A stretch of 64,000 bases of DNA from Euborellia annulipes (lineage: Eukaryota; Arthropoda; Insecta; Dermaptera; Anisolabididae), in NCBI GenBank assembly GCA_023213315.1, contig JAKCPI010015045.1, positions 48,843 through 112,842 on the forward strand, written 5' to 3'. Both the position numbers and the translations under genes were made by a program. Shown one piece after another: positions 33,136 through 44,028 of the stretch. The notes beneath the pieces are model-generated. The model did not search any database. It was not told the origin of the DNA and saw nothing but the letters and a program-made list of their open reading frames with translations. How positions within the stretch are numbered: position 1 is the first letter of the stretch; every line of letters starts with the position of its first letter.

Positions 33136-33455
33136 CCAGCAAAAAACACAAAAAATTCTTTAATTTATTATAGCTATACAAGTCCCAATCGAGGTATTTA
33201 TTAATATTAATATCTTATTAAAATATATCGATTTAGAAAATTGTTTAAATAACAAATTATATATTTCAACTGATTGTCTAGGCCACCAAAATCATGATAA
33301 AATTCTCTATTGTTCTGAGCCAAGAATAGAAAGAGGCAATAATTTTATAATGAATATTTTATGATTAGGATAATTATTAATAAGTTATTTCTTTTAATTA
33401 AATAATTATATCCTAAATAAAAACAAAGTTAATTTAAAATATTAATATATATTAC

Positions 33456-33628
33456 CTTGTTTTTAGGCTAATTGTAAAGGTGAGCGTCATATGTGATTTG
33501 GCTTCTAAAGCATCCAACACTCGACTGAGATGGCGTCGGAGGGGAAATGGCGCCAGAAGCGGTGGAGGGGGTTGGTCATCTGGTGGGAGAGGTAGGGCGC
33601 CGGTCCAGGGGAAGGGGAATCGAAGATT
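33456..33628 (-). other. GC-rich island, possible minus-strand exon
   Basis: A roughly 170-base GC-rich patch in AT-rich surroundings. On the minus strand it is open from a TTGAATAG acceptor to an ACAAG|GTAATA donor and reads LRFPFPWTGALPLPPDDQPP then LSRVLDALEAKSHM. On the plus strand an ORF of similar size (33480-33668) is also open. Neither is recognised. Confidence 0.25.
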
Positions 33629-33668
33629 CTATTCAACAATGAAATACAAACCAAAGAGTATAGAGTAG

Positions 33669-34996
33669 TATAATAATAAATTAAAATGAAATGAATATTA
33701 TTATTTAATCCTATTAAGGGCCTTTAAAGAAAATATTATTCTTTTTTTAATGGACCTAAAAACTCTACTTAAATTTAATTGAAGTGAATTGAGAACGTTT
33801 TATTAAATTGTAATCTCCAATTCACTTGCTTCATTTTTGTTCAATAGCTAAAAATCTAAAGATCATTATTTTTTAATCTTTGCATTTGTTATATAATGTG
33901 TTTATAATATTTATAAAGATGATTTTTGAAGGATAAGGTGGGTGAGGTAAATTTTTTCTAATTTAAAAACCTCATGATTGGCAAGATTTTTATTAAGATG
34001 GATTATTTTGAAAGGGGTTTAATGTCAAAGAAAATAGTGAAAAATACGTGTAGATGATATATTTCGTAAAGTAAAAAAAAAAAAAAAAAGAATAATCCAG
34101 TGTCAGAAAATCTTTTTTTTTTATTTTATGAAAAATATAGAAAAAATATTAACTCTAGAGCCACTTTATTTTAGTATGGTAAACTAATTAAATTAAGCAA
34201 GGTGCTCTGTGATTACCATATTAACTTATTATGGGAGTTTTTAATTATGGACCACATTTTATTTTAATTATTTATTATAAATACTGTACAACATTTCGAT
34301 TGCTTATCTGAAGTCGTTTTCAAGTGCTGTGCACTTACTCCGACTCAAATGAACTAAAGATGGCTCAAAAAATTTGTTTTTTCGTTATTCTCTATGAATC
34401 GTCCATTTCCAAAAGTGCCTAATTGACAAAATTTGAAAAGTTGAGATTATAATTGCATGTTGTTCGCACAACTGAAATATACATTTGAAAATAGTTTATA
34501 TATCCTATTTAAAACAAATCAGTGCCAAAACTCGCTAATTACAAAAAACTTTTCCAAAAGTGCCTAGTTGAATATTAAAACAGTTTATTATTGCTATATA
34601 AAAAAATAATAATAATAATAATACGGACCTAAGACCTTGTGACTTGTGTTCCTAATTTATTTACAGATTTTATAAACACAACAGTCATAAATTAACTCAT
34701 GAGTTTAAAAAAATACAAGTTTTTCCTGAAAATTTGTTCCCGATGCAACTAGAAACTTTTGGAAATGGACGACTCATACATAGGCCTACAATTAAATATA
34801 ATATTTACAACAAAATTGGCTTGATTGACAATCAGAATAGAGGGTATATAAATATCTATAATCCAATTTTTTTAATTCTAGTTAAAAAGATCCTTGAAAT
34901 AGACACACTGAGAACAAACCAGTAAACAACAACAAATCACTAAGAATAGAAAATAATTGAGTAAATAAATGAAGATGGATGGTTTCGTCAAGATGA
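33669..34996. other. Non-coding stretch
   Basis: AT-rich. A GAAATGTTGTAC / CTTCAGATAAGC segment near 34285-34345 is reminiscent of the GAAAC-type repeats. Otherwise nothing. Confidence 0.35.
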
Positions 34997-35176
34997 TTAT
35001 TTGGATTGGATGAACGAGCGAGTCTCGATGATCAAGGAAAATTTGGAATCGGACATCTATTGACAAAAGAAGGCTTGAGAAAAGGATATCAAGCCATTGG
35101 CAGCGGAGAACAGAGGCATGATAGAAGAGGACACACAAAAAATGTGAGAAGAAAACATCTTGGATTCATCGTTTAG
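34997..35176 (+). other. Short open frame, possible coding relic
   Basis: 59 codons without a start read LFGLDERASLDDQGKFGIGH, then LLTKEGLRKGYQAIGSGEQR to a stop. A second frame (WMNERVSMIKENLESD) also looks protein-like but is broken. It could be the remnant of a retroelement ORF beside the inverted repeats. Confidence 0.2.
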
Positions 35177-35447
35177 TCTACTATATTATATTGATAAAAT
35201 ATGTCTGAGAGTGACAGAAATTAAATAATTATCTAACAAGGTGGTGTATGACTAAATAGAAGTTGCAGAAAGCAAGAAGCTTGCAGCCACAGCATTTGAT
35301 TTATGCACCCCACGGCTAATGTTTCTAACCCTGGCACCGAAACATTAGGCGAGGGTAGAATACATAAAGAAAATATACTGGCTAGAAGTTTCTTTTTTTT
35401 TCTACATCTTACAATTTAATTATTACAAAACAATTATAATGGAGAAT

Positions 35448-35510
35448 TGGAGATATGGCTCCTGTGCCCAAGCTCAGAGATAATTATCTCTTGGGCACAG
35501 GAGACATAAT
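35448..35510. repeat. Hairpin with 18-base arms
   Basis: ATGGCTCCTGTGCCCAAG faces CTTGGGCACAGGAGACAT around a short AT loop. It lies directly before a ribozyme-like motif. Confidence 0.6.
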
Positions 35511-35589
35511 TTTGTATGAAGCAAATAAATTTTATTATTGACGAGTGCTGTTTTGATCACATGTGCACTTGCATTATGTGTATAATTCC

Positions 35590-35636
35590 CAATAACTGAA
35601 GATGACCAAATAAAGTCAGGCCGAAACGTCTGATTG
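35590..35636 (+). ncRNA. Hammerhead-ribozyme-like motif
   Basis: CTGAAGA, one extra T, a weak helix II ending GGCC, and GAAACGTC, then TGATTG that pairs at five of six positions with CAATAA before the core (helix I). The catalytic-type bases CTGANGA and GAAA are intact. The extra base after the core is shared by all copies here and leaves activity uncertain. Confidence 0.5.
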
Positions 35637-35690
35637 CTTTCCACAGTAAATAATTTATATTTGAAGAATTTTGGCTGTTGTATTTAAACA

Positions 35691-35806
35691 GTAGATAGGA
35701 AAAGGAGAATGCAGCCAGGTATTAAGTCTCTGTTCATCCTGAACAGAGAGTTTAATTTCGTGGAGACTTAATACTTGGCTGCATTCTCCTTTTCCTATCT
35801 ACTGTA
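35691..35806. repeat. Inverted repeat with 42-base arms
   Basis: CAGTAGATAGGAAAAGGAGA.. faces ..TCTCCTTTTCCTATCTACTG. The inner part folds again (CTCTGTTC / GAACAGAG). It is followed on the minus strand by CTGATGATTGATCATAGCCG with GAAACG, the same element class. Confidence 0.75.
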
Positions 35807-36111
35807 AATAATTTATTTAGATTAATGATATAACAAGAAACTATTTTGTTAACACTCTTTATTTAGAAACGTTTCGGCTATGATCAATCATCAGCCAGCC
35901 CTTCAAGAGAGAAAATAGATGCTTTTTATATATTGGCTGCATCCTCTTTATATCAATAATCTGATTACATAAAGCCATAATTTGTTATATATTTACAATT
36001 ATTTATTTAGCAAATATTTCAGTTTCTCAGTGATTTGCTCTCATCAAAAAGTTATTTCACCACATAATCTTCTCAATAAATATTTTATATTTTCGAGTAT
36101 GCTCCACAATT

Positions 36112-36112
36112 T

Positions 36113-36148
<36 letters not shown>
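36112..36148. repeat. (AT)n microsatellite
   Basis: Uninterrupted AT dinucleotides. Confidence 0.9.
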
Positions 36149-36149
<1 letters not shown>

Positions 36150-36153
<4 letters not shown>

Positions 36154-37849
36154 ATATAGTATATAGAACTCCCGGTAGTAATACTATCTATGCAAATCCG
36201 AAATTTAGGATAATCAGAACAGAATTCGTGAAAGAGAAATTAAAATTATAAAAAATTTAATCAAAGCAAGGTTTGGTACATTAAATTATTATTTTAAGGC
36301 ATTATTTACCATACATAGAATCAAAATACTGTACTATTCTTTACAATAAGGCGCACCAGCTACTAAGGCTATACGCGTAAAAATACTGTACAGTACAAAA
36401 TAAAATAATACAGTGATATATAGTGTGAAAACAGCCTCTGCTAATGTTATGTTGTTATATTTTCGGATAATCCAAACAGACCACAGCTTAATTCGGATTA
36501 CCGGGGTTGTATATATATATATTAAAGAATATTTTTAAGTATCAATTCAGATCTATCATGACTGTTGTGTCTTTTATGTTTTGATTGTAACACTCAAGAT
36601 AGAATGCGTTAAGCAATCCAATATATTTGCTAAATAAATTATTTTAATATGGAAATCAATCGCTGGTTTATTTTCATCATTAAACCCATTTAATTAGATT
36701 ACTCTATAATAAAGATCAAAATTTGATATTCTAATTTTATAAATAAATTTAAGATATAAATATCTATTGATAAATGAAATGAAACGGATATTATTACACA
36801 ATATATCAAGATAACAAGAAAATATTGAAATATTGAGATGTGGAAATTGAAGAAAAGATTCAAATGTTTTCGACGAGTATTTACTTTAAAAAAGTTCTAT
36901 TAAAAAAAGTAAGTTTTAATTCGTTGAATGAAATTCAAAGATTTTTACTAATGCCGAATCTAATAAAATATACCTTAAAACAAAAGATAAACAATTGTTT
37001 TATTATAAACACCTCAACGCCAATAAGAGGACGACGAGTAAAACTAGAATAATAATAAAGTACAGTATATTTTATGTTTACCTATGGCTTATTTGTATTT
37101 AATAATAGTTTACAATACAATATGAACAAGATTGTCTAATGCTTTGTTTATGAACATCAAAATCTTTTTCTTTTACTAATATTTATAATTATTAAATCGA
37201 TTTTTTTTTTTATGTAATTCTATCTGAATTTTTGATTGAAAAAACACAAACGTGACTTTTCTTTCAATGTCAAGATCAAGTCGTAAAATGTGTGCATAAG
37301 AAATTGAAATAAATCTGAGAAGAACTAATTCATAACAGATAAGAAACCAAAAATTTCGCCATCCACAAATGAAACGAGAATTAAATTAGAAAATACAATG
37401 AAATCAGAAAAACTAGCATTCCAAAAGAATCTCAATATTGAGAGGATGTAGAAATTGATTAATTATAAAATGTTATATAAAATACTAGGTATAAAAACTG
37501 ACAAGTATCTAAAAAAAGTTGGACGTATCACACATGACAAGTGAATATTTAATGACATGGTCTTTAAGTAAATTATCGACACAACAATTTGTGTTGTAGA
37601 AAATTATTGGAATACAGTCAAAGTTTTTAAAGGGTTGAATAAAAAAATTTAATGACAAACAAGTATTTCCAAAAAAAAGACGACAAGAGTTTGAGAATCG
37701 AGGGTAGAACGGCGGAAGAATAATTCAAATCAGCGAAAGATGATCATACAGCATACAAAGAACTTCTTCGAAATGATCTGAAAAAATATATATTGAAAAA
37801 TTTTGGAAATATAAAGAAAGATATCTAAACTTAGAAAACAAACATCTTC
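36150..37849. other. Non-coding A-rich stretch
   Basis: It contains a pogo-like scrap near 36465-36510 (GATAATCC..GGATTACCGGGG). From about 36830 to 37850 the sequence is A-rich with many GAA/AAA codons, as in decayed retroelement ORFs, but no protein can be supported. Confidence 0.35.
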
Positions 37850-37885
37850 AACTGTCAGGGTGGAAGTAATATATTTTCTTTTATT

Positions 37886-37948
37886 AAACCCTCAGTGCTG
37901 ACGTTTCGGTCCTGTTTACGACCATCCTCAGAGCATTAGAGTTGTCAT
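37886..37948 (-). ncRNA. Hammerhead-ribozyme-like motif (left arm)
   Basis: The minus strand reads CTGAGGA, T, helix II GGTC..GACC, then GAAACGTC, followed by AGCACTGAGGGT facing ACTCTAATGCT (partial helix I). It has the best conserved GAAACGTC segment. Confidence 0.5.
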
Positions 37949-38725
37949 CATTAATTTCAATTTCAACATTTCACCTATAATATTTTTTTTATATATATAT
38001 ATGAGTGGTAGGTGAGAGAGATGTTTTAAAATGGTAAAGTCTGCGAGTAAAATTTTTTTGTGACTGTTCTCACCGATTTTGGTTTATAATCTTTACTCGG
38101 TGAGAACAATCACAAAAAAAATTTTACTCGCAGACTTTACCATTTTAAAACATCTCTCTCACCTACCACTCATATATATATAAAGGAAAATATATATATA
38201 TATACAGACCTGTATATATATATATATATATGAAGACCTCACTGTAATAACGATCAAAGTCACTTTTTCTATATTTTACAGGAAATGGAAATTTAACATT
38301 GAACCAAGTATTAGTCAATACAGAATAACATTTATTAATATAAGAAAATTTTTACACACAAACAATGTTGTTTAGTTATAAAAATGGAAATCAAAAGTAT
38401 CTTTTATATTTTAACTAACTTTATCTAATTTCATATGACTTAGATCACTGTTGCCTTGTTCACAGCTGACTATGATCGTTCCTGCTATTAAACCAATTTT
38501 TTGTAACACAATATTTTCTACTGTGATCATTTTTACTAAGTATACCATTCACGTACTGAAAGTACAAGCCCGTTAGGTTGCGCCAATAAACGCAAAATTG
38601 AAAAAAAAATTGACTTTGATCGTTTTTACAGAGTCGTCTTCAAATATATATATACTTATGTTAGTTGTATATAAAATCGACCAACTGTTTAATATAGGTG
38701 AAAGAAATTGAAATTAATGGTGACA

Positions 38726-38780
38726 ACCCTAATGCTCTGAGGATGGCCCTAAACAAAGCCGAAACATCAGCATTGAGGGT
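38726..38780 (+). ncRNA. Hammerhead-ribozyme-like motif (right arm)
   Basis: ACCCTAATGCT, CTGAGGA, T, GGC..GCC, GAAACATC, AGCATTGAGGGT. Helix I pairs over eleven bases with one bulged G. In the cleavage-side segment ACATC replaces ACGTC. Confidence 0.55.
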
Positions 38781-39099
38781 ATAATAAAAGAAAATATAAT
38801 TAGCTGCTCTCTTTTTATTTTCCTTCTACTATATCTATGTAAATAGATTGTTAGAGCTAAGTTAGAATTTACAGTTAGTTGCCTCTTAAAAAAGAAAGTA
38901 ATAAAATAAAAATGTATTATCTCTTTATTTATTAAATCCTCATGGTACAATAGGGAAGTCTCCTTCAGAATAAATACTGGTTAACGTTTATTCTTTTCCA
39001 AAGTTAAGTGTAGTTAAAAATTGTATTAAAAATTATTCATATTGAGTGAATATGGGAATAGTTTATCAAGGAAGGGTTGAAAGTCGAACTGGTAGTCAA

Positions 39100-39360
39100 A
39101 TTTTTTTCTTTAAATATTTTATTAGGCCGACGTTTCGGTATCGATAGAGGCCATCTTCATCTTTTGCAATAGGAAGTTATACTGATGCTCATCAGGTGAG
39201 AGATCTTTGAAAGAATGCAAAATATATGTACTTTCTTGACACTTATTGGGCCCTGAAGATGGCCTCTATCGAGACCGAAACTTCGGCCCAATCTCTATAA
39301 AATATATAAAGAAAAAAATTTGGCTGCCAATCTCTGCTTTCATAACCCTTCCTTGGTACA
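39100..39360. mobile_element. Inverted-repeat element with ribozyme-like arms
   Basis: Arms: AATTTTTTTCTTTAAATATT..GGCCGACGTTTCGGTATCGATAG and its complement CTATCGAGACCGAAACTTCG..AAAAAAATTTGG, about 60 bases apart. Confidence 0.6.
39245..39292 (+). ncRNA. Hammerhead-ribozyme-like motif with perfect helix I
   Basis: ATTGGGCC, CTGAAGA, T, GGCCTC/GAGACC (one mismatch) with a TATC loop, GAAACTTC, then GGCCCAAT. Eight base pairs of helix I are exact. The cleavage-side TTC replaces GTC. Confidence 0.6.
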
Positions 39361-39709
39361 ACTCAACAGCCACAAGTACAATATGGTAATTTTTTAGTTA
39401 GTATTTAGTTAGCTATTTTCAAGGAATTTTTCCATCAATATAAAGAGACAGACTTGCATGGGTCTTTTTGCCCTAGTAATTGTTATAAAAAATAATTACT
39501 TCGAAAACGATAGCTCTTGAACTCTTGAATTTCGAAACTACTTGAACTTTCCCCCACCGCCAGATGCAATTAATTTTTTAAATAAACACAACTTGGACAT
39601 TGGAATTCATGTACCGTTTGTCTATTTTTTTTTAAATATAATTTTTAAGTAATTTCGGCTGCTGGGGCCATGTGACTTTTTACAATTTCATTAATATGGT
39701 GAATAAGGA

Positions 39710-40350
39710 TGCAGCCAATAATTGAGCCTCTATTTGAATTTAAACACTCTTTATTAGAATGTTTGGGTTGGGATCCACTTTGCCATCTTCAGCCCTCAAA
39801 GAGAATATTCAAATTTTTATAAAAAAATCAAAACGTTGAACAGTATTTATATTTTTAATAAATAATTAATAACAAAAATGTGGTTTATAATTAAAAATTC
39901 CCCTAATAATAATAATTCAAACCCAGGGGCGTATATAGAAATTTTTTTTCGGGGGGGCCAGAACTCAAAAATTTTTCTGAGGAAAATTTTTTTTTTTAAG
40001 AAACTATACTTTTTTTCACACGAAATTTTTTGAGGAACATTTTTTCCATTGCGGAACCAAAGTTGTCCATCCTGCGGAAAAATTTGTTGCGCTGATGTCT
40101 GTATATCCCTATATATGTATATGTGTTTGGGAAATTTCGGGGGGGGGGGGGCCCTCGACTCCCCCCCCTTAAATACGCCCCTGTTCAAACCACAAAAGCT
40201 TTAATAAACACAAAAATAGGAGTTGTATAAAAAACTTGAATATGCTCTTTAAAGGTTGAAGATGGCAGGGTTGACCACGGCCGAAACGATCCAATAAAGA
40301 GTGCTTAATTACTAAATAGAGGCTCATTTAATAGGCTGCATCCCTTCCCT
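39710..40350. mobile_element. Inverted-repeat element interrupted by a hAT-like MITE
   Basis: GATGCAGCCAATAATTGAGC..ACTCTTTATTAGAATG on the left faces ..CAATAAAGAGTGCTTAATTA..GGCTGCATCC on the right. Both arms have degenerate ribozyme-like cores (CTGAAGATGGC.. on the minus strand, TTGAAGATGGC..GGCCGAAACG on the plus strand). The hAT-like MITE at 39924-40183 sits in the middle. Confidence 0.6.
39924..40183. mobile_element. hAT-like MITE, complete
   Basis: CAGGGGCGTATATAGAAATT at the left and TTAAATACGCCCCTG at the right, with the exact 8-bp duplication TTCAAACC (39916-39923, 40184-40191). Confidence 0.9.
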
Positions 40351-40439
40351 ATTCAACATATCAGCTACAGCCACGTTCTACTATTCAAATTTATTAATAC
40401 TAGAGATTAGCAATCTTCCCTTCACAGCTCCCTGATATT

Positions 40440-40620
40440 TTTTAATTTGATTTAAGGTCGTTTTCGGCATCGGCCAATTAGACCCCGTTTCTATTTATTC
40501 CAATGGCTTCCAATACAATTGAAATAAACTTTTGTTGCATGAGACGGGATGCCAACTCTTGCCCTTTGATACCAGAAGCTAGCCCTGAGCCACAGGTCAA
40601 GGGTTCCCCTGTATATTAGA
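40440..40620 (-). repeat. SINE on the minus strand
   Basis: The reverse complement shows a tRNA-like head (GGCTAGCTTCTGGTATCAAA), CATGCAACAAAAGTTTATTTC, the CAATTG..CCATTGG stem and GGTCTAATTGGCCGATGCCG. It is the same subfamily as the SINE nested at 10505-10700. Confidence 0.55.
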
Positions 40621-41053
40621 ATTTTCCGCCGCTCCCTAAGTCAAAACATCGGTCAATGTGTCTAATGGAAAGTTTTCCAGGCGCAGCGCCGTCCCTGTAG
40701 CAGAGTCACAGCTCACAGTTTGGGAACCACTTGTATAGAGAGTAGTAGAAGTAAAATAGTTGAGAAAAATCCATTTATAAATGGCTTTCAGCAGATTTCT
40801 TCAACAGCCAGTGCTGCTTGTTGACAACGATCTTAGTGGATGTTGTTCTTTCTTCTTGAAAATGTCTTCCGCTTTGTCTCTTTATATTTATGGAAAAATC
40901 TTTTAACGGGCTGAGATAATAATATGATAAATAAAAATATTTATGGTCGAAACGACTCAAAAATTTAGAATTGTTCAATTTCTGATGAAAAACCATAATC
41001 AGACAACTTATGGCTCAAATTCTTCTAAAAGAAATGAAATAGATTAAACTCAC

Positions 41054-41155
41054 TTTTGTTATTTTCTGGAAATGTTGGGGTGTGAGGAGCAGACTTCATT
41101 TAGTAGGATTAATAGTCGTTGTTAATAATAAAATCGCATCTTCTGGTAGAATAGT
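41054..41155 (-). pseudogene. Exon homologous to 30365-30461 (copy B), apparently decayed
   Basis: ATTTTTACAG is followed by ACTATTCTACCAGAAGATGC and the exon ends at GTGAGT, the same borders as copy A. The frame matching copy A reads LPEDAILLLTTTINPTK and then a stop. The 3' part reads MKSAPHTPTFPENNK in another frame and resembles TPETFQPDYSK. It could be a pseudogene or a differently spliced first exon. Confidence 0.35.
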
Positions 41156-41811
41156 CTGTAAAAATAAAAATGTTATTATCAGTTATATTTTCTTATTTAA
41201 TCTTCTTTAATTAACTTATTTATTCCTTTAATGAGAAATAATTTTTCCCAGTTGTAAAATATTATTTTTATATTTATCTAAGCTGTAATTCAAATTTATT
41301 TAGCAAGTGATAGTCCTTAGCAGATGCTTCACTATTAAATATTTCATTTGACGAATAGAAGAAAAACTAAAAATTAAATAAAGTTAAAAAAAAGGTGTAT
41401 TTGGCTTTGTATTTTAAAGTATATGTTTAATGATCATAGTATAGCAATTTCTGATTGAAATTAAATGAAGTTGACAAAATTTTCAAAAACAAAAATGATT
41501 CAAACTAATTAAATTAACAGTCATTCTATGGTGTACTACAGTAGTCTCGCTAATCCGGACTTCGATATTCCGGCATACAGGCTAATCCGGCGTGTTGAAA
41601 AGGGATATTGCAGCAAAAAAATGGGTAATTTAAGAAAACAAAGCGTCATTACAAATTTTTTAAAGAGATAAATATGTATTATATATTAATGAAAACTCAC
41701 CAGGACTGTGTTGGTAATTAGTAGAAAAGATAAGTCGATTCAGTCCAATAAAAATATATAAAGAATAATTTTATATATTTTTTATTATTCTATTCAATCT
41801 CCAGATCTCAG

Positions 41812-41880
41812 ACCTGACTGACGGTTTCGGCCACTTTGCTGTTTGCCTTCCTCAGTGAGGGCCGGATCTAAATGATATAA
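41812..41880 (-). ncRNA. Ribozyme-like motif, left outer arm
   Basis: The minus strand has CTGAGGA, A, GGC..GGCC, GAAACCGTC and partial helix I (AGATC / GATCT). It is the mirror of the motif at 42745-42812. Confidence 0.4.
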
Positions 41881-42744
41881 GTTATAAAATATATAAATTT
41901 ATGGTGGTTAAGAATTTTATTTTATTTTACAAACATATTTACCTAGATACGTGAGATGAAGTTATCATTTAGATCCTTAATAATATATATATGAAGATAG
42001 TTTTCTCGAATTTCGAAAGTGAGTTGACATTCACTCGGCTCGGCTCTCCTTTGGACCATTTTCAAGAGTATGGAATTAGGGGGGAATTGTTGGGGGTGGG
42101 TTGTTTACGGGGTCGCAGTCTTGCTGGTCCCCAGGTCAATTGGTGGATGCCTCAGAGGCTTGGTTTGGTCTCTGAGAGCAGGAGGAAGGTTGGGTGTGTG
42201 TAAGGTTGTGTTCGGTTTGGGTTGACTACGGGGCCTCAGTCTGCCTCCTACAAACCAAACACAAACCCATCACACAACACCACCCAATCCAAATCTCAGA
42301 AACAAACCCAGACTCCTAAGACACCACAACCAAACCAATAACACACGACTTGGGGAGGCAGATTGAGGCCCCGTAGTCAACCTAAACCGAACACAACCAA
42401 TTACACACACCAACCTTCCTCCAGTCTCAGAGACCAATCCACGCCTCTGAGGCATCCAAATTGACCTGGGGACCAGCAAGACTGCGACCCCGTAAACAAA
42501 CCCCCCCAACAATTCCCCCTAATTCCATACTCTTGAAAATGGCTCCAAAAGGAGAGCCGAAACGTCGAGTAAATCTCAGCACCCACGCGACATAACCCAG
42601 AAAACTTGTCTTCGCATATATATATATATATATATATACATTCTAAATGATAACTTCATCTCACGTATCTAGGTAAATATGTTTGTAAAATAAAATAAAA
42701 TTCTTAACCACCATAAATTTATATATTTTATAACTTATATCATT

Positions 42745-42812
42745 TAGATCCGGCCCTCACTGAGGAAGGCAAACAGCAAAGTGGCCGAAACCGTCAGGTC
42801 TGAGATCTGGAG
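42745..42812 (+). ncRNA. Ribozyme-like motif, right outer arm
   Basis: AGATCCGGCCCTCA, CTGAGGA, A, GGC..GGCC, GAAACCGTC, AGGTCTGAGATCT. The core is intact; helix I has several mismatches and GAAAC carries an extra C before GTC. Confidence 0.4.
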
Positions 42813-43004
42813 ATTGAATAGAATAATAAAAAATATAATAAATTATTTAAAAATAAAATTATTCTTTATATATTTTTATTGGACTGAATCGACCTATCCT
42901 TTCTCCTACTAATGTATTATATAGTATTATGTATAAATTTTATATGGTCGGGTAATCCGGCATAGGGCCAGTCCTGTTTAGGCCGGATTAACAAGAGTCT
43001 ACTG

Positions 43005-43790
43005 TATCATGTGTGAGATAAATACATAGAATAAAGATAGATATAATATAAAAACTAATAGATAGGGAAAGACAATGAAATTATATATTTAATATAATTA
43101 TAAATATTTATTTTTTGTAATATTGAGAGAGGAAAAGAGACAGAAAACTCATTTATCTCTATTATGTCAGAAAAGGTTTATTTGTAGAGGACAAATAATT
43201 TAGGAATTTCCTTACGATAAAAATTTGTTAGTTTTCTTAAAAAAAAAAAGTAAAACGTATATAATAAATTATCTAAAGTTTGAGAGAAAGAGAGAGATAA
43301 GCAAAAAAAGAAATAATAATTTATCAGATCAAGTTTAGCAATCTGCCCATCACACATGGAGGAGGAATTTGTCATCAAAGCGTGTCGCAAATGTTACAAA
43401 ACCGTACTTCCGGCGAAAAGAAAAGAAAAGAAAAGATAAAAGGAAGACCTTGACCTAAGAAGTTTTGACATCCAAACGACAAATAAAAAAGTATAAGCAC
43501 CCAAGTAATTTTTAAGCACCCAAGTAATTTTTTTTTTTTTTTTGTTTTGAGGGAAAAATTAGTAGGTTACCATCTCAAAGTATAAATAAATAATGCTTTG
43601 CTGATTCTAAATCTTAATATTCAAACTGAAACCCTTTCGGCCTTGTTTGACTTTGTCAGAAGCAACCAAATTGTGCTCTGATTATATTATGTTATTTTAT
43701 TAATGTTTTTGTTATATATATTTTTCATATGATGTATTTTCTACTTTGGCTATTCTTATGTTTTTATTATGTTATTGCTATTTTGTTTTT
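43005..43790. other. Non-coding stretch
   Basis: AT-rich. A (GAAAA)n-type run lies near 43410 and a decayed GGCCGAAAGGG ribozyme-class fragment near 43630-43670 (minus strand). Confidence 0.4.
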
Positions 43791-44028
43791 ACTTTCTCTT
43801 ACCTATGTATATATGTAATATATATATAGAGAGAAAGTATTGGATCATGTCAAAAATTCGATGTCGAGATTTTGATGGATATACGTTTTGAGGTCCCCTG
43901 AATCCAAAAAAGTGGTTTTCGCGATATGGTCTGTCTGTGTGATATGAACAAAATATCTCAAGAACGAAAAGAGCTAGGTGGTTGAAATTTTATATTTAAG
44001 TTAGACTCCCCCATGGGACGTGACACTG
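43791..44028 (+). repeat. Family H left half (3' truncated)
   Basis: ACTTTCTCTTACCTATG..TATATA..GAGAGAAAGTATTGG, ATTCGATGTCGAGATTTTG and CCCCCATGGGACGTGACAC, then it stops abruptly. Confidence 0.7.

Larger units (their letters stand above)
37850..38835. mobile_element. Penelope-type inverted-repeat element with ribozyme-like arms
   Basis: The left arm (..CTCAGTGCTGACGTTTCGGTCC..CCTCAGAGCATTAGAGTTGTC) and right arm (GACAACCCTAATGCTCTGAG..) are reverse complements about 900 bases apart. Inside, 37995-38185 is a second, tighter palindrome (GAGTGGTAGGTGAGAGAG.. on both sides), and CGATCAAAGTC segments at about 38245 and 38610 form a further pair. Penelope-like elements often carry inverted terminal repeats with hammerheads; assignment is by that analogy. 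Confidence 0.5.
41687..42909. mobile_element. Compound inverted-repeat element nested in the pogo-like MITE
   Basis: It is bordered by ATGTATTATATA on both sides (a likely 12-base target duplication). The outer arms (about 265 bases: GTAGAAAAGATAAGTCGATTCAG.. to ..GATGAAGTTATCATTTAG) face each other with a few differences. Inside, 41993-42612 is a second inverted repeat with about 250-base arms (GGGAATTGTTGGGGG.., ..CAGTCTGCCTCC), GC-richer than its surroundings. The ORFs on it are incidental. Confidence 0.75.
41539..43004. mobile_element. pogo-like MITE interrupted by a foldback element
   Basis: It starts CAGTAGTCTCGCTAATCCGG and ends CCGGATTAACAAGAGTCTACTG, with TA on both sides. The two outer parts together match the intact 227-base element at 61540-61766. 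The middle 1.2 kb is a later insertion. Confidence 0.8.

Noticed and set aside
36840..37860. A-rich region as an intact retroelement ORF
   Set aside because: A-rich, with frames interrupted by many stops; no reverse transcriptase motif could be seen.
41991..42586. ORFs such as Gly/Arg/Leu-rich frames on both strands
   Set aside because: They lie in the arms of a palindromic mobile element and mirror each other.
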